Origin: Marinicauda pacifica
GTDB taxonomy: Bacteria > Pseudomonadota > Alphaproteobacteria > Caulobacterales > Maricaulaceae
NCBI RefSeq assembly: GCF_004793635.1
Contig: NZ_SRXV01000003.1
Location: 558,001-622,000, forward strand
Direction of reading: 5' to 3'
DNA: 64,000 nt
Both the position numbers and the translations under genes were made by a program. Under the pieces are notes generated by a model, which was not told the origin of the DNA, ran no database searches, and saw nothing but the letters and a program-made list of their open reading frames with translations. Positions 9,975-17,974 of this stretch are shown here, piece by piece; position 1 is the first letter of the stretch, and every line of letters starts with the position of its first letter.

Positions 9975-10439
9975 CTACCAGCTGCCGGTGTTTTCCATGC
10001 TCGCCCAGGGCTCCTCGGGCTCCTGCGCCTCGCCGGCCTGCAACAGCTCGATCGAAATCCCGTCCGGCGAGCGCACGAACGCCATGCGGCCGTCGCGCGG
10101 CGGCCGGTTGATCGGCACGCCCATCGATTGCAGGAAGGCGCAGACCGCATAGACATCCTGCACCTGGAAGGCGAGATGTCCGAAATTGCGGCCGCCGGTA
10201 TATTCTTCCCGGTCCCAGTTATAGGTCAGCTCGACCAGCGGCAGGCCGGGCGGGAGGGGACGTTCCTTGCCGGTATATCCGCTCTCGCGCAGATCGTCCG
10301 GGCTGACCAGATAGACCAGCGTGAACCGGCCCTCTTCGCTGTCCATCCGGTGGATTTCCTGAAGGCCGAGGCCCTTGCAGTAGAATTCCAGGGAATCGTC
10401 GAGGTCGCTCACGCGGACCATGGTGTGGAGAAATCGCAT
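9975..10439 (-). CDS. gloA: Lactoylglutathione lyase (glyoxalase I)
   Basis: A 154-residue VOC-fold enzyme that converts the methylglyoxal-glutathione hemithioacetal to S-lactoylglutathione. The metal ligands of the family can be placed: His in LHTMVRVSDLD, Glu in PLVELTYNWDREEY, His in NFGHLAFQV and Glu in DGISIELLQ. The fold N-terminus (DDSLEFYCKGLGL) is canonical. It overlaps the stop of the upstream membrane-protein gene by 1 nt (TGATG), which implies translational coupling. Confidence 0.93.
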   Translation of the reverse strand: MRFLHTMVRVSDLDDSLEFYCKGLGLQEIHRMDSEEGRFTLVYLVSPDDLRESGYTGKERPLPPGLPLVELTYNWDREEYTGGRNFGHLAFQVQDVYAVCAFLQSMGVPINRPPRDGRMAFVRSPDGISIELLQAGEAQEPEEPWASMENTGSW

Positions 10440-10999
10440 CAGGTCTGGGTCTCTTCAGGCTGCGGGTCGGGACGGGCGCGGCGCGCCCAGGCCGGACGTC
10501 GGCGAAAGCCGCCCGTCTCCGGAATGGGCTCGCCACGCGCTCGTGCGAGGGCATGGGTGAAAGGTTCGGGCGTCCGCTTGTGGTGCAGGCGCGCAAAGGC
10601 GCCGCCGATCAGCGCCCACAGGAAGACGGTGCCGAAGAAGAGCGCGAACATGAAGACATATCCCGTACGCCCGGCCCAGGCCGGCGCGCCGGCAGCCTGC
10701 CAGGCCAGCTCGTACACCCCGGTCACGAACAGCAGGACGAGCGGGCTCGCCAGCACCGCGCTGGCCAGCGCCCCGGCCGCATAGAGCGCCCAGCGCGGCT
10801 GGAAACTCGCGACATAAAGGCCGGTGAACGCCGTTTCGCTGACATTGGCGATGCTGGCCGGCTTGCTCACCGAGCGTTCGGCGTATTCGGCGCGCGCATC
10901 GCTCTTCAGGCTGCGGACCGCGAGGGCCCAGCGAAGCGCGAACAGGGCGGCCACACACAGGGCGAGACAGGCGATGATGTAGACATAGCTCGAGATCAT
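10439..10999 (-). CDS. Membrane protein of unknown function
   Basis: A 186-residue protein with a hydrophobic N-terminal helix (about residues 5-25), then a soluble stretch with an alternating polar segment (SKPASIANVSETAFTGLYVA), then two more hydrophobic spans around residues 73-97 and 110-135. The C-terminal 45 residues are basic and Arg/Pro-rich, likely cytoplasmic. I do not recognise the family. It is coupled to gloA by a 1-nt overlap, so the two are one transcript; the Ada-like gene starts upstream on the same strand with only 10 bp between. Confidence 0.6.
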   Translation of the reverse strand: MISSYVYIIACLALCVAALFALRWALAVRSLKSDARAEYAERSVSKPASIANVSETAFTGLYVASFQPRWALYAAGALASAVLASPLVLLFVTGVYELAWQAAGAPAWAGRTGYVFMFALFFGTVFLWALIGGAFARLHHKRTPEPFTHALARARGEPIPETGGFRRRPAWARRARPDPQPEETQT

Positions 11000-11009
11000 G
11001 CTCCGTTAT

Positions 11010-11867
11010 CTAATCCATCGCGGCCTCGTATGCGAGCATGGCGCGCTTGCGATTCAGCCCCCAGTGATATCCGGTCAGCCGCCCGTCGCTCGACAGGACG
11101 CGGTGACACGGGATCAGCCAGCTGATCGGATTGGCGCCGACCGCCGCGCCGACCGCGCGCGATGCCTTGGCTGTGCAGACCTGCTCGGCGATGGTGCGAT
11201 AGCTGACCGCGCGCGCGGGAGGAATGGCGAGCAGCGCCCGCCAGACCTGACGCCGCCAGGGTGTCCCGTACAGCGCGACCGGCAGCGCCGCCTCGCCGGG
11301 ACGCGCATCGAAGATCCGGCTCACCCAGTCCTGCGCCAGCACGTCGTCGCGCCGGATGGCGGCGCCGGGAAACCGCCCGGTCAGGTCGTTGATCGCCTCG
11401 TCCTCTTCGCCCTCATCGGCAAAGGCGAGGCCGGACAGGCCCTTGGGCGCAACGAGCACGATCGCGTTGCCAAAGGGCGAAGCGGCGACCCCGACGTCGA
11501 AGACACAATTCCTGCCACCTGATTTGGCCTCGCCCGGCGTCACGGCTTCTTCGGCAATGAAGATGTCGTGCAGCCGGGACGGGCCGGACAGGCCGGTCTC
11601 CAGCGAGGCCTCCAGCACGCTGGCTCCCTCGACCAGCATGCGCCGCGCGGTCGCGTGGGTCAGGGCGGAGACCATCCGCTTGGGACTGGTGCCGGTCCAG
11701 CGCTTGAAGACGCGCTGGAAGTGATAGGGCGACAGCCCGGCCGCTCGCGCCACCGCATCAAGATCGGGCTGCTCGCTCCAGTGTTCGCTCAGATAGTCGA
11801 GCGCCGCCGTCATCCGCGGATAGTCGCGCGCGCGCTCGTCGAGAAGGGAGAGGGTATCGCTCATCAT
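11010..11867 (-). CDS. Ada-like AraC regulator fused to O6-methylguanine-DNA methyltransferase
   Basis: About 285 residues. The N-terminal half is an AraC-type helix-turn-helix (YFRVF-like motif in SPYHFQRVFKRWTGTSPKRM). The C-terminal half is the alkyltransferase domain with RAVSYRTIAEQV and the active-site motif IPCHRVLSSDG, where Cys accepts the alkyl group from O6-alkylguanine. The Ada N-terminal zinc domain is absent, as in many alphaproteobacterial Ada-like proteins. Two adjacent ATG codons (11867, 11864) can start it; the upstream extension to 11903 lacks support. It sits about 20 bp after the DUF2244 gene. Confidence 0.88.
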   Translation of the reverse strand: MMSDTLSLLDERARDYPRMTAALDYLSEHWSEQPDLDAVARAAGLSPYHFQRVFKRWTGTSPKRMVSALTHATARRMLVEGASVLEASLETGLSGPSRLHDIFIAEEAVTPGEAKSGGRNCVFDVGVAASPFGNAIVLVAPKGLSGLAFADEGEEDEAINDLTGRFPGAAIRRDDVLAQDWVSRIFDARPGEAALPVALYGTPWRRQVWRALLAIPPARAVSYRTIAEQVCTAKASRAVGAAVGANPISWLIPCHRVLSSDGRLTGYHWGLNRKRAMLAYEAAMD

Positions 11868-11886
11868 GGGGCGACGATGGCGCGGC

Positions 11887-12471
11887 CTAGCCCGGCGCGC
11901 CACCCGTTTCTTGCGGTCCGGGCTGTGGCCCGCGCGCCCTGCGTGCCGCGTCCAGCGCGCCGCGGATCGCGTCGGCCAGGCTTTCGCGCTCCTTCGGCGA
12001 TAAAAGCGCGCCCACGATGAGCGAGCGGCCCTGCGAGTTCAGGCGCGCCTGCACATCCGGCTCGCCCTTGCCCACCAGCTCGACGCGTGTCCACGCGGAG
12101 GGCAGGCGAAAGCGCGTCTCCAGCCCGGTCGGGCCGCGCCGGGCGACGTGAATATCCTGCTCCGTCACGCGCACGATTTCGAGGCGGCGCCCGTCGCGGT
12201 AGTTCAGCTTGAAGAACAGCCAGACCAGCAGCACATCCAGCCCGAAAAAGCCCACTACCGGCCAGGCCCCCATCAGCAGGAAGGCCATGCCGGCGGTAAA
12301 GCTCAAGGCCACGAGCGCGATCATCAGGGCATGAAAGCCGGGATTGGGCAGCGACCGGTTGGGCCGGATATGCGCGTCGAACAGGACGCGTCCCTCCGCG
12401 CCGGGCAGGGTTCCAAGCCCGCGTCCGGTCGCCTCGGCAGGCCAGGTCTCGTACGTTGCGCGCCGTTCCAT
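11887..12471 (-). CDS. DUF2244 family membrane protein
   Basis: A 194-residue protein with two adjacent transmembrane helices (ALMIALVALSFTAGMAFLL and VVGFFGLDVLLVWLFF). They are preceded by DAHIRPNRSLPNPGF and followed by NYRDGRRLEIVRVTEQDI, the DUF2244 signature. Function is unknown. The ATG at 12471 is preferred because TTGGAGGTC lies directly upstream and the family starts near here; an ATG at 12564 would add 31 atypical residues. It is divergent from lolA with 109 bp between, which must hold both promoters. Confidence 0.8.
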   Translation of the reverse strand: MERRATYETWPAEATGRGLGTLPGAEGRVLFDAHIRPNRSLPNPGFHALMIALVALSFTAGMAFLLMGAWPVVGFFGLDVLLVWLFFKLNYRDGRRLEIVRVTEQDIHVARRGPTGLETRFRLPSAWTRVELVGKGEPDVQARLNSQGRSLIVGALLSPKERESLADAIRGALDAARRARGPQPGPQETGGAPG

Positions 12472-12580
12472 GACCTCCAATATAAGGCAGCCGAACGCCC
12501 GCTCCCAGCCGTCCGCCGCGTGAGCGGCAGATGAATGACGGGGCCTTTCTCGCGCCCCAATCAAAGGCTAGACAAAGCCC

Positions 12581-13354
12581 ATGACCGGATTGACCTTTCT
12601 CCTCTCCACCGCCGCCGCGCTCCTGCAAGGAACTGCGCCGCTTGCCGCTTCGCGGCCGGACACCTCCGGCGCGCAGTCCCCGCCCGCTCAGACACAGGCC
12701 GAGACGCCCGTGGAGAGCGCCGTGGACGCGTTCGACGCCGATGCGCAGGACGTGCCCCAGCGCATGGAACGCGAGTCCCAGCGCCCGCGCGAGGTGGAGC
12801 TGGCGCGCATCGACACCTACTTCTCCGGGCTGGACACGCTGCGGGCCGGCTTCGAACAGGTCGGCGCCGACGGGGCGGTCGCGACCGGCACGCTTTCGCT
12901 CGACCGGCCCGGCCGGGTGCGGTTCGAATACGAGGCGCCCACGCCCATCCTGCTCGTCGCGGACGGGCAGACCGTGGCGATCGCCGATTTCGACTTGGAG
13001 ACGGTCGACCGCCTTCCGATTGCGCAGACCCCTCTGAAATGGCTGCTGGAGCCCGATCTCGACCCGGCCTCGTCCAGTGCGGTCGACGAGGTCAGCCGCT
13101 TTGACGGCGCCCTCTACCTCTCTTTGGTTGACCCCGATAACGAGATTGACGGGCGCGTCACGCTGGTGTTCGAGGATTCCGATCCTGAAGGCCCCGCCGA
13201 AGACATGCGTCTGGCCGGCTGGATCGCCGTCGACGCGATGGGAGGCTTTACCGAAGTGCGCCTCACCGGCAACGAGCGCGGCGTTTCCTTCAACCCGCGC
13301 CTCTTCGTGCTGGACGACGATCTGTTCGAGCGCTCGCGCCGCACACGGCGCTAG
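12581..13354 (+). CDS. lolA: LolA-like outer-membrane lipoprotein carrier protein
   Basis: A 257-residue periplasmic protein. LolA takes lipoproteins from the LolCDE transporter across the periplasm to the outer membrane. A signal-like N-terminus (TFLLSTAAALLQGTAPLAAS) is followed by a low-complexity Pro/Glu/Asp segment (residues 25-70) that is longer than usual. The LolA core is clear: TLSLDRPGRVRFEYEAPTPI, LLVADGQTVAIADFDLETVD and PLKWLLEPDLD. Only the carrier is seen here; LolB was not found. Confidence 0.85.
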   Translation: MTGLTFLLSTAAALLQGTAPLAASRPDTSGAQSPPAQTQAETPVESAVDAFDADAQDVPQRMERESQRPREVELARIDTYFSGLDTLRAGFEQVGADGAVATGTLSLDRPGRVRFEYEAPTPILLVADGQTVAIADFDLETVDRLPIAQTPLKWLLEPDLDPASSSAVDEVSRFDGALYLSLVDPDNEIDGRVTLVFEDSDPEGPAEDMRLAGWIAVDAMGGFTEVRLTGNERGVSFNPRLFVLDDDLFERSRRTRR

Positions 13355-13363
13355 GCCGGCACG

Positions 13364-14050
13364 CTAGGCGGGATCCGGGCGCGGTCCGAACAGGGCCGAC
13401 CCCACACGCACCGACGTGGCGCCGAGCTTTATCGCCGTCTCATAGTCCGCGCTCATGCCCATGGAGAGCTTTGCAAGCCCGCATTCGGCGGCAAGCTTTG
13501 CCAGCAGCGCAAAGTGAAGGCTGGCCGGCTCCTCCACCGGCGGAATGCACATCAGCCCTTCGATCTCCAGACCGTAAGCCTCGCGCATTCGCGCCACGAA
13601 ATTGGCCGTTTCGGCCGGGGCGAGCCCCGCCTTCTGCTCTTCCTCGCCGGTATTGACCTGCACATAGAGGCGCGGCCGGCGCCCCGTCGCGTCCATCGCT
13701 TTCACCAGCGCCTTGGCGAGCTTCTCCCGGTCGAGCGTCTCGATCACGTCGAACAGTTCGACCGCATCCTGCGCCTTGTTGGACTGCAATGGCCCGATCA
13801 GCCGCAATTCCAGCCCGTCATGATCGGCCCGGCGCCCGGCCCAGCGGGCCTGGGCCTCCTGCACCCGGTTCTCGCCGAAGACACGCTGGCCGGTGGCCAG
13901 GACCGCCTCCACGCGCGCGTCGGGCTGCTTCTTCGAGACGGCCACAAGGGTGATATCGCCCGCCGGACGGCCCGCCGCCTTGGCAGCCTGGTCCATACGC
14001 GACAGGATGGTATCGCGCGCGTCGCGCGGGGAGGAATGAGACTGTGTCAT
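13364..14050 (-). CDS. yggS: YggS/PROSC family pyridoxal phosphate homeostasis protein
   Basis: A 228-residue alanine-racemase-fold PLP-binding protein that buffers PLP in the cytoplasm. The PLP lysine lies in VAVSKKQP. Other family motifs are FGENRVQEAQ, LRLIGPLQSNK, VNTGEEEQKAG and LSMGMSADYETAIKLGAT followed by VRVGSALFG. The start at 14050 gives the standard length; upstream codons belong to the divergent gene. The YggS and ThiE-like start codons overlap head to head, leaving no intergenic space. Confidence 0.93.
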   Translation of the reverse strand: MTQSHSSPRDARDTILSRMDQAAKAAGRPAGDITLVAVSKKQPDARVEAVLATGQRVFGENRVQEAQARWAGRRADHDGLELRLIGPLQSNKAQDAVELFDVIETLDREKLAKALVKAMDATGRRPRLYVQVNTGEEEQKAGLAPAETANFVARMREAYGLEIEGLMCIPPVEEPASLHFALLAKLAAECGLAKLSMGMSADYETAIKLGATSVRVGSALFGPRPDPA

Positions 14051-14721
14051 CGTGTGCCAAGACCTATGAGGGCGTTGCCGCGCTGGCAAGGGCCAGTGCC
14101 CGTCGTTTCGCGCCGCCGCCCGGCCTTCCGGCATTTTTCGCGCTCACCGACCCGCAGCGCACGCCCGATCCGGTCGCGCTGGCCCGCCGGCTGCCGCACG
14201 GCAGCGGCCTGGTGCTGCGTCATTTCGGTCTGCCCGGCCTGATGGATCTGGCCCCGGCGCTTGCGCGCATCGCGCGTCAGCGGAAGCTTCTGTTTCTGAT
14301 CGCCAACGATCCCGGACTTGTCCTCCAGGTGCGCGCCGGCGGAGTCCACTGGCCGGAAGCCGACGCCGGACGGGCCGCCTATTGGTCCCGGCGCATGCCC
14401 CATTGGCGCATGACGGCGAGCGCCCACGGGCCGCGCGCTCTGCGGCGCAAACTGCCGGTGCACGCCTGCTTCCTGTCGCCTGTGTTCGAGAGTGACAGCC
14501 CGAGTGCAGGCCCGGCGCTCGACCCGGTCCTCTCGAGGCGCTGGGCGAGAGCGAGCGCAAGCCCGGTCTACGCGCTTGGCGGGGTCGACACAAAGACGCT
14601 GAAAGAGCTGGATCGGACCGTATTTTCAGGTACCTGCGCGGTGTCCGCGAAAACAGCAGGCCGTCCTGCCGAAGAGGCGGACGAGCTCGACTCTCTTATC
14701 CGGGAAGAGGCAGAACGCTAG
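14044..14721 (+). CDS. Degenerate ThiE/TenI-like protein
   Basis: About 225 residues resembling thiamine-phosphate synthase (TIM-barrel) along its length: PAFFALTDPQRTPDP at strand 1, FLIANDP, AGGVHWPEAD, TASAHGP, CFLSPVFESDSPSAGPALDP and VYALGGVD. The catalytic motifs of true ThiE (GQxD after the VH motif, and GPxxPTxTK) are not preserved, so synthase activity is doubtful. The GTG at 14044 is the longest start and lies inside the yggS start region; a later start is possible. Such ThiE-like genes next to yggS occur in other alphaproteobacteria. The stop overlaps the convergent NtrZ-like gene by 4 nt. Confidence 0.65.
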   Translation: MSSCAKTYEGVAALARASARRFAPPPGLPAFFALTDPQRTPDPVALARRLPHGSGLVLRHFGLPGLMDLAPALARIARQRKLLFLIANDPGLVLQVRAGGVHWPEADAGRAAYWSRRMPHWRMTASAHGPRALRRKLPVHACFLSPVFESDSPSAGPALDPVLSRRWARASASPVYALGGVDTKTLKELDRTVFSGTCAVSAKTAGRPAEEADELDSLIREEAER

Positions 14722-15275
14722 AAGCGGAACGCGGATTCGAACTTCAGCTCGGGTGCGCGCTCTTCGCCCTGCTCGCCGAAAACGTCTTCGGTCGGCGAGG
14801 AGAAGCGCAGATTGGTTCCGACGCGGAAGCGATCGCTCAGCTCGTAGAAGGCCCCGGCCGACATGTCGTCGAGCTGGAATTGCGGTCCGCGCTCTTGTTC
14901 CGTGAACCCGAGGGTGAAGCCCCAGCGTTCGCCGGCCGAGAAGCGGAACTCGGTCGCATCGTCGCCCCAGGCGGAGCGGAAATTCGTCGGCGTGGAGACG
15001 GTGAAACGCTCATACCAGGGCAGCGCGCTGGCCGTGCCGGTATCGTTGGCCGGATCGACCGCCTCGAGACCCGGCTCCTCGCCCGTCTGGGCATCGGAAC
15101 CGGCATCGCCTGCCTGTCCCGCGGTCAGGGTCAGCGTCGGAATGCCTTCAAATTCGGAGAACTCGAACTCGCCGCCGCCCAGCCGGAACTCGCCCGATTG
15201 CGCATACGCCTGCCCCGCGGTCAGCAGAGCTGCCGCGGCAAGGCCGGTCGCGATGCGCAAACTCCAGGACGTCAT
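14718..15275 (-). CDS. NtrZ-like periplasmic protein
   Basis: A 185-residue exported protein with signal peptide (ATGLAAAALLTAGQAYAQ). The C-terminal half (RFSAGERWGFTLGFTEQE, then MSAGAFYELSDRFRVGTNLR and a final Phe) resembles NtrZ, the periplasmic inhibitor of the NtrY sensor kinase described in Caulobacter. Synteny supports this: in Caulobacter ntrZ also lies a few genes from lptE-holA-parB. The acidic middle section (residues 30-85) is longer than in NtrZ. The beta-rich end also resembles a small outer-membrane fold, so the assignment is moderate. ntrY/ntrX are not in this window. Confidence 0.55.
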   Translation of the reverse strand: MTSWSLRIATGLAAAALLTAGQAYAQSGEFRLGGGEFEFSEFEGIPTLTLTAGQAGDAGSDAQTGEEPGLEAVDPANDTGTASALPWYERFTVSTPTNFRSAWGDDATEFRFSAGERWGFTLGFTEQERGPQFQLDDMSAGAFYELSDRFRVGTNLRFSSPTEDVFGEQGEERAPELKFESAFRF

Positions 15276-15370
15276 CGTCTACTCCAATTCCTGAGATAAC
15301 GAGATAAACCACGATATCTTACCGGAAAAGAGCGTTTTCATGGCAGCACGGCGAATCACCCGGGACCGTG

Positions 15371-16579
15371 TCAAAAACGCAACCCGGCCTCGGCAAATAC
15401 CAGCGTGCCGGCGGTCAGCCGCCCCGATGCGGCCGCAAATCCGGCATTGGCCGGCCCCGGATCGACATCAAGCTCGCTATGTCGAACCCCGGCTCCGGCC
15501 ACGAAGCCCGTGTCGAACACGCGCGAGCTTCCGATCTGCGCAGTCCATCCTTGCGCCTCGACCAGATCGCTTCGGGCCCAGGACAGCTCGAGCGCGCTCA
15601 GCCAGGGTCCGGTCTCGTACGCGGCCGATCCGGCCCAGCTGGTATAGCGGCCGTCATCTACCCCGTCATTGCTGCTCAGCCAGGCGGCGCCCAGCGAGAC
15701 GGGACCCTTCGACCAGATCGCCCTCGCACCCACCGCCCACGGATCCTCATGGTTCGCAGCAAATTCGCCTGACGCCCGGCCCTGGCTGGCCGACAGGGCG
15801 AGAGTCCAGCGCTGGCCGCTGGTCCGGAAGCGGTGATCGAAGGACAGACCGGCCTCGATGACATCGTCGACCTCCCCGATCGCCAGTCCCGCGCGGTCCG
15901 GCCCCGGCCGGCACACGTCCAGCCCGCAATCGTCCGCCTCGGGCGTGTAGGAGAGTGAGGCGCGCAGGCCCGCCAGCCGGCGGCTCTGCACCGTGAGCTT
16001 TGCGCTGTTGGTCGACAGCGTGTTGGCCGTATCGGCGATGCTCAATCCGCCCGGGTCGACGCGCGGCCCGTCGGCGCGCATCAGGCGGAACGCGCCCGGA
16101 AGCGGGTCGGCTTCCAGCCGGGCCGCGCCCTCGCCCCGTCCCACACGCACGTCGAAATAGGCCAGTTTTACATAAGCATAGGCGCTTTCCAGCGCGACCC
16201 GGCTATCGCCATCGTCAAACAGGTCGGCGCGGTGGAGCCCGGTCAGCAAGCCGGCCTGCGCCGGTCCGGGCAGGGATGAGCAGGCCTCGGTCTGCACAGC
16301 GCAGGGCGTGACCTGCCGGGCCAGACCGCGGCGCTCGGAATCCGCCTGGGCGCGCACGGTCGCGGCCAATCCGTAACGGCGGCCGGCGGAATCGATCCGC
16401 TCGCCCGCGATATCCAGGGTTACATCCCCCAGGGGGGTCATCCCCGCATCGCTCGCCGGCTCGGTCGAAATCACCGCATCGGCAGCGATTTCAACAGACC
16501 AGTCGATTTGGGAAAAGGGCTCGACGGCGGCCTGCGACGAGGCCAGCGCGGAAATCATTGCAAGGCCGCTAATGTCCAT
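15371..16579 (-). CDS. Outer-membrane porin-like beta-barrel protein
   Basis: A 402-residue protein with a short signal-like N-terminus (MDISGLAMISALASSQA) and a C-terminal Phe (EAGLRF), the usual outer-membrane insertion signal. Alternating amphipathic strands fill the sequence. ERIDSAGRRYGLAATVRAQA and VRVGRGEGAARLEADPLPGA look like the gram-negative porin (Porin_4) strand/eyelet region. Four cysteines (CAVQTEAC and CGLDVC) could make loop disulfides. The ATG at 16579 is preferred over the frame start at 16639. The NtrZ-like gene follows on the same strand after 95 bp. Confidence 0.7.
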   Translation of the reverse strand: MDISGLAMISALASSQAAVEPFSQIDWSVEIAADAVISTEPASDAGMTPLGDVTLDIAGERIDSAGRRYGLAATVRAQADSERRGLARQVTPCAVQTEACSSLPGPAQAGLLTGLHRADLFDDGDSRVALESAYAYVKLAYFDVRVGRGEGAARLEADPLPGAFRLMRADGPRVDPGGLSIADTANTLSTNSAKLTVQSRRLAGLRASLSYTPEADDCGLDVCRPGPDRAGLAIGEVDDVIEAGLSFDHRFRTSGQRWTLALSASQGRASGEFAANHEDPWAVGARAIWSKGPVSLGAAWLSSNDGVDDGRYTSWAGSAAYETGPWLSALELSWARSDLVEAQGWTAQIGSSRVFDTGFVAGAGVRHSELDVDPGPANAGFAAASGRLTAGTLVFAEAGLRF

Positions 16580-16933
16580 GAGCCGTCCGCAAGAGGCGTG
16601 GTGCTGTGAAATATCGGCGGGCCGCGAACCGCGCGGCACCCCCGTGCCCAGCGCGAATAGTCATTGGCTCGCGGCCTCACCGATCGGCCCCGTCCCCCCG
16701 GACGCGGATGTAAGAGACAGGGTGTTCGGTGAAGACGCAAGCGGGCAAGCCCATGCCTGTGCGCCATACGCGACTGAACGTGGCAAAAAGGTCACGATAC
16801 GAACCGCGTCCCGACAGCGTCGAGGGCTCTGGCCATGGCCGCCTGCCATGGTATAGAGGCAGGCAAGATTGATTGGTCCACATATCGCTGAATCCATTTG
16901 ATTCGGCCATCTCCCCCAAGGAGGCTCTATTTC
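16580..16933. other. Intergenic region, divergent promoters
   Basis: 354 bp between the porin and DUF3576 starts. A TATAGA (16852-16857) could be a -10 for the plus strand but the -35 is poor. Two GANTC motifs lie near 16890-16905. No credible gene was seen; long frames across it are shadows. Confidence 0.4.
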
Positions 16934-17422
16934 ATGCGCGTACGCCCGTTGATTGCCGGCGCCAGCGGCCTTGTTCTTGCCGCCCTCCTGACTGGATGCA
17001 GCTCGCGTTCCGACGACGGTTCCGACCGGGGTCTCCTCGGTCGCCTGCCCGGCGGCGGTGGCGGGGGCGCGTCCAGTAACAGCGCCCAGCCCGGAATTGG
17101 CGTGAACAGCTTCCTGTGGCGCGCCACTCTGGACACGCTCTCCTTCATGCCGTTGGATTCGGTCGACCCGTTCGGCGGAGTGATCATCACCGACTGGTAC
17201 GCCAGTCCCGAACAGCCGGGCGAGCAGTTCAAGGCGACAGTCTACATTCTCGACAGCCGCCTGCGGGCCGATGCGCTTTCGGTCCAGCTCTTCAAGCAGG
17301 TGCGCAGCAACGAGACCGGCCAATGGGTCGACGCGAATGTGGATTCGGCCACCCGGATCCAGATCGAGAACGCGATCCTGACCCGGGCGCGCCAGCTGCG
17401 CATCGCCGGTCTGGACCAGTAA
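16934..17422 (+). CDS. DUF3576 family lipoprotein
   Basis: A 162-residue lipoprotein: signal peptide with lipobox LLTGC (Cys about residue 24), a Gly/Ser linker, then the DUF3576 core (GVNSFLWRATLDTLSFMPLD followed by PFGGVIITDWY and the C-terminal IENAILTRARQLRIAGL). Function is unknown. The start at 16934 has AAGGAGG 9 bp upstream; an earlier in-frame start at 16898 lacks a ribosome site. In many alphaproteobacteria DUF3576 precedes leuS-lptE-holA; here leuS is missing and lptE follows after 36 bp. Confidence 0.85.
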   Translation: MRVRPLIAGASGLVLAALLTGCSSRSDDGSDRGLLGRLPGGGGGGASSNSAQPGIGVNSFLWRATLDTLSFMPLDSVDPFGGVIITDWYASPEQPGEQFKATVYILDSRLRADALSVQLFKQVRSNETGQWVDANVDSATRIQIENAILTRARQLRIAGLDQ

Positions 17423-17458
17423 TCGGCCGGCCCTCTCCGGGCTGGAGGTGAAGAAGGG

Positions 17459-17974
17459 GTGCGCGTGACCATGTCGGCCAGTCTGCTTGTACGATGGCGC
17501 CGCTTTGCGCTCGCCCTGACCCTCCCCGCGCTGCTGGGAGGATGCGGCTTCCAGCCGCTTTACGGCACGCCGGGCTACAGCCAGATTGCCGGTGTCGAGA
17601 TCGATACCGGCTCCAGCCGTCTCGATTATCTGGTCGCCGACGCTCTTGAAGAAGAGTTCGGCGCGGGCCGCAGCCCCTACCGGCTTACGGTGAACAGCTC
17701 CTCACGCGAATCTGCCGTCGGCGTCGCCGCCAATGCCGCGGTCACCCGCTACGAGCTGTCGGTGAGCGTGCGCTATTCACTGGAGCGAAACGGTCAGGTC
17801 ATCGTCACCGATTCCGCACGTGAAATCCTGTATTTCCCTGCTCCTTCAAATCCTTACGGACTCATCGCCGCGCGGCGCACGGCCGAGGAGCAGGCCGCTG
17901 CCGCGCTCGCGCGGCGCGTGTCTCGCGCCGTGGCTCTGGCCCTGCGCGAGGAGGCCGGCGAGCCAGGCTCGTGA
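17459..17974 (+). CDS. lptE: LPS-assembly lipoprotein LptE
   Basis: A 171-residue outer-membrane lipoprotein that plugs the LptD barrel in LPS export. Signal peptide with lipobox LGGC followed by the characteristic GFQPLYG. The C-terminal region (PYGLIAARRTAEEQAAAALA) is typical of alphaproteobacterial LptE. Possible starts are GTG 17459, GTG 17465 and ATG 17471; GGAGG lies about 10 bp before the first. The stop overlaps the holA start by 4 nt, so the two are coupled. Confidence 0.88.
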   Translation: MRVTMSASLLVRWRRFALALTLPALLGGCGFQPLYGTPGYSQIAGVEIDTGSSRLDYLVADALEEEFGAGRSPYRLTVNSSSRESAVGVAANAAVTRYELSVSVRYSLERNGQVIVTDSAREILYFPAPSNPYGLIAARRTAEEQAAAALARRVSRAVALALREEAGEPGS

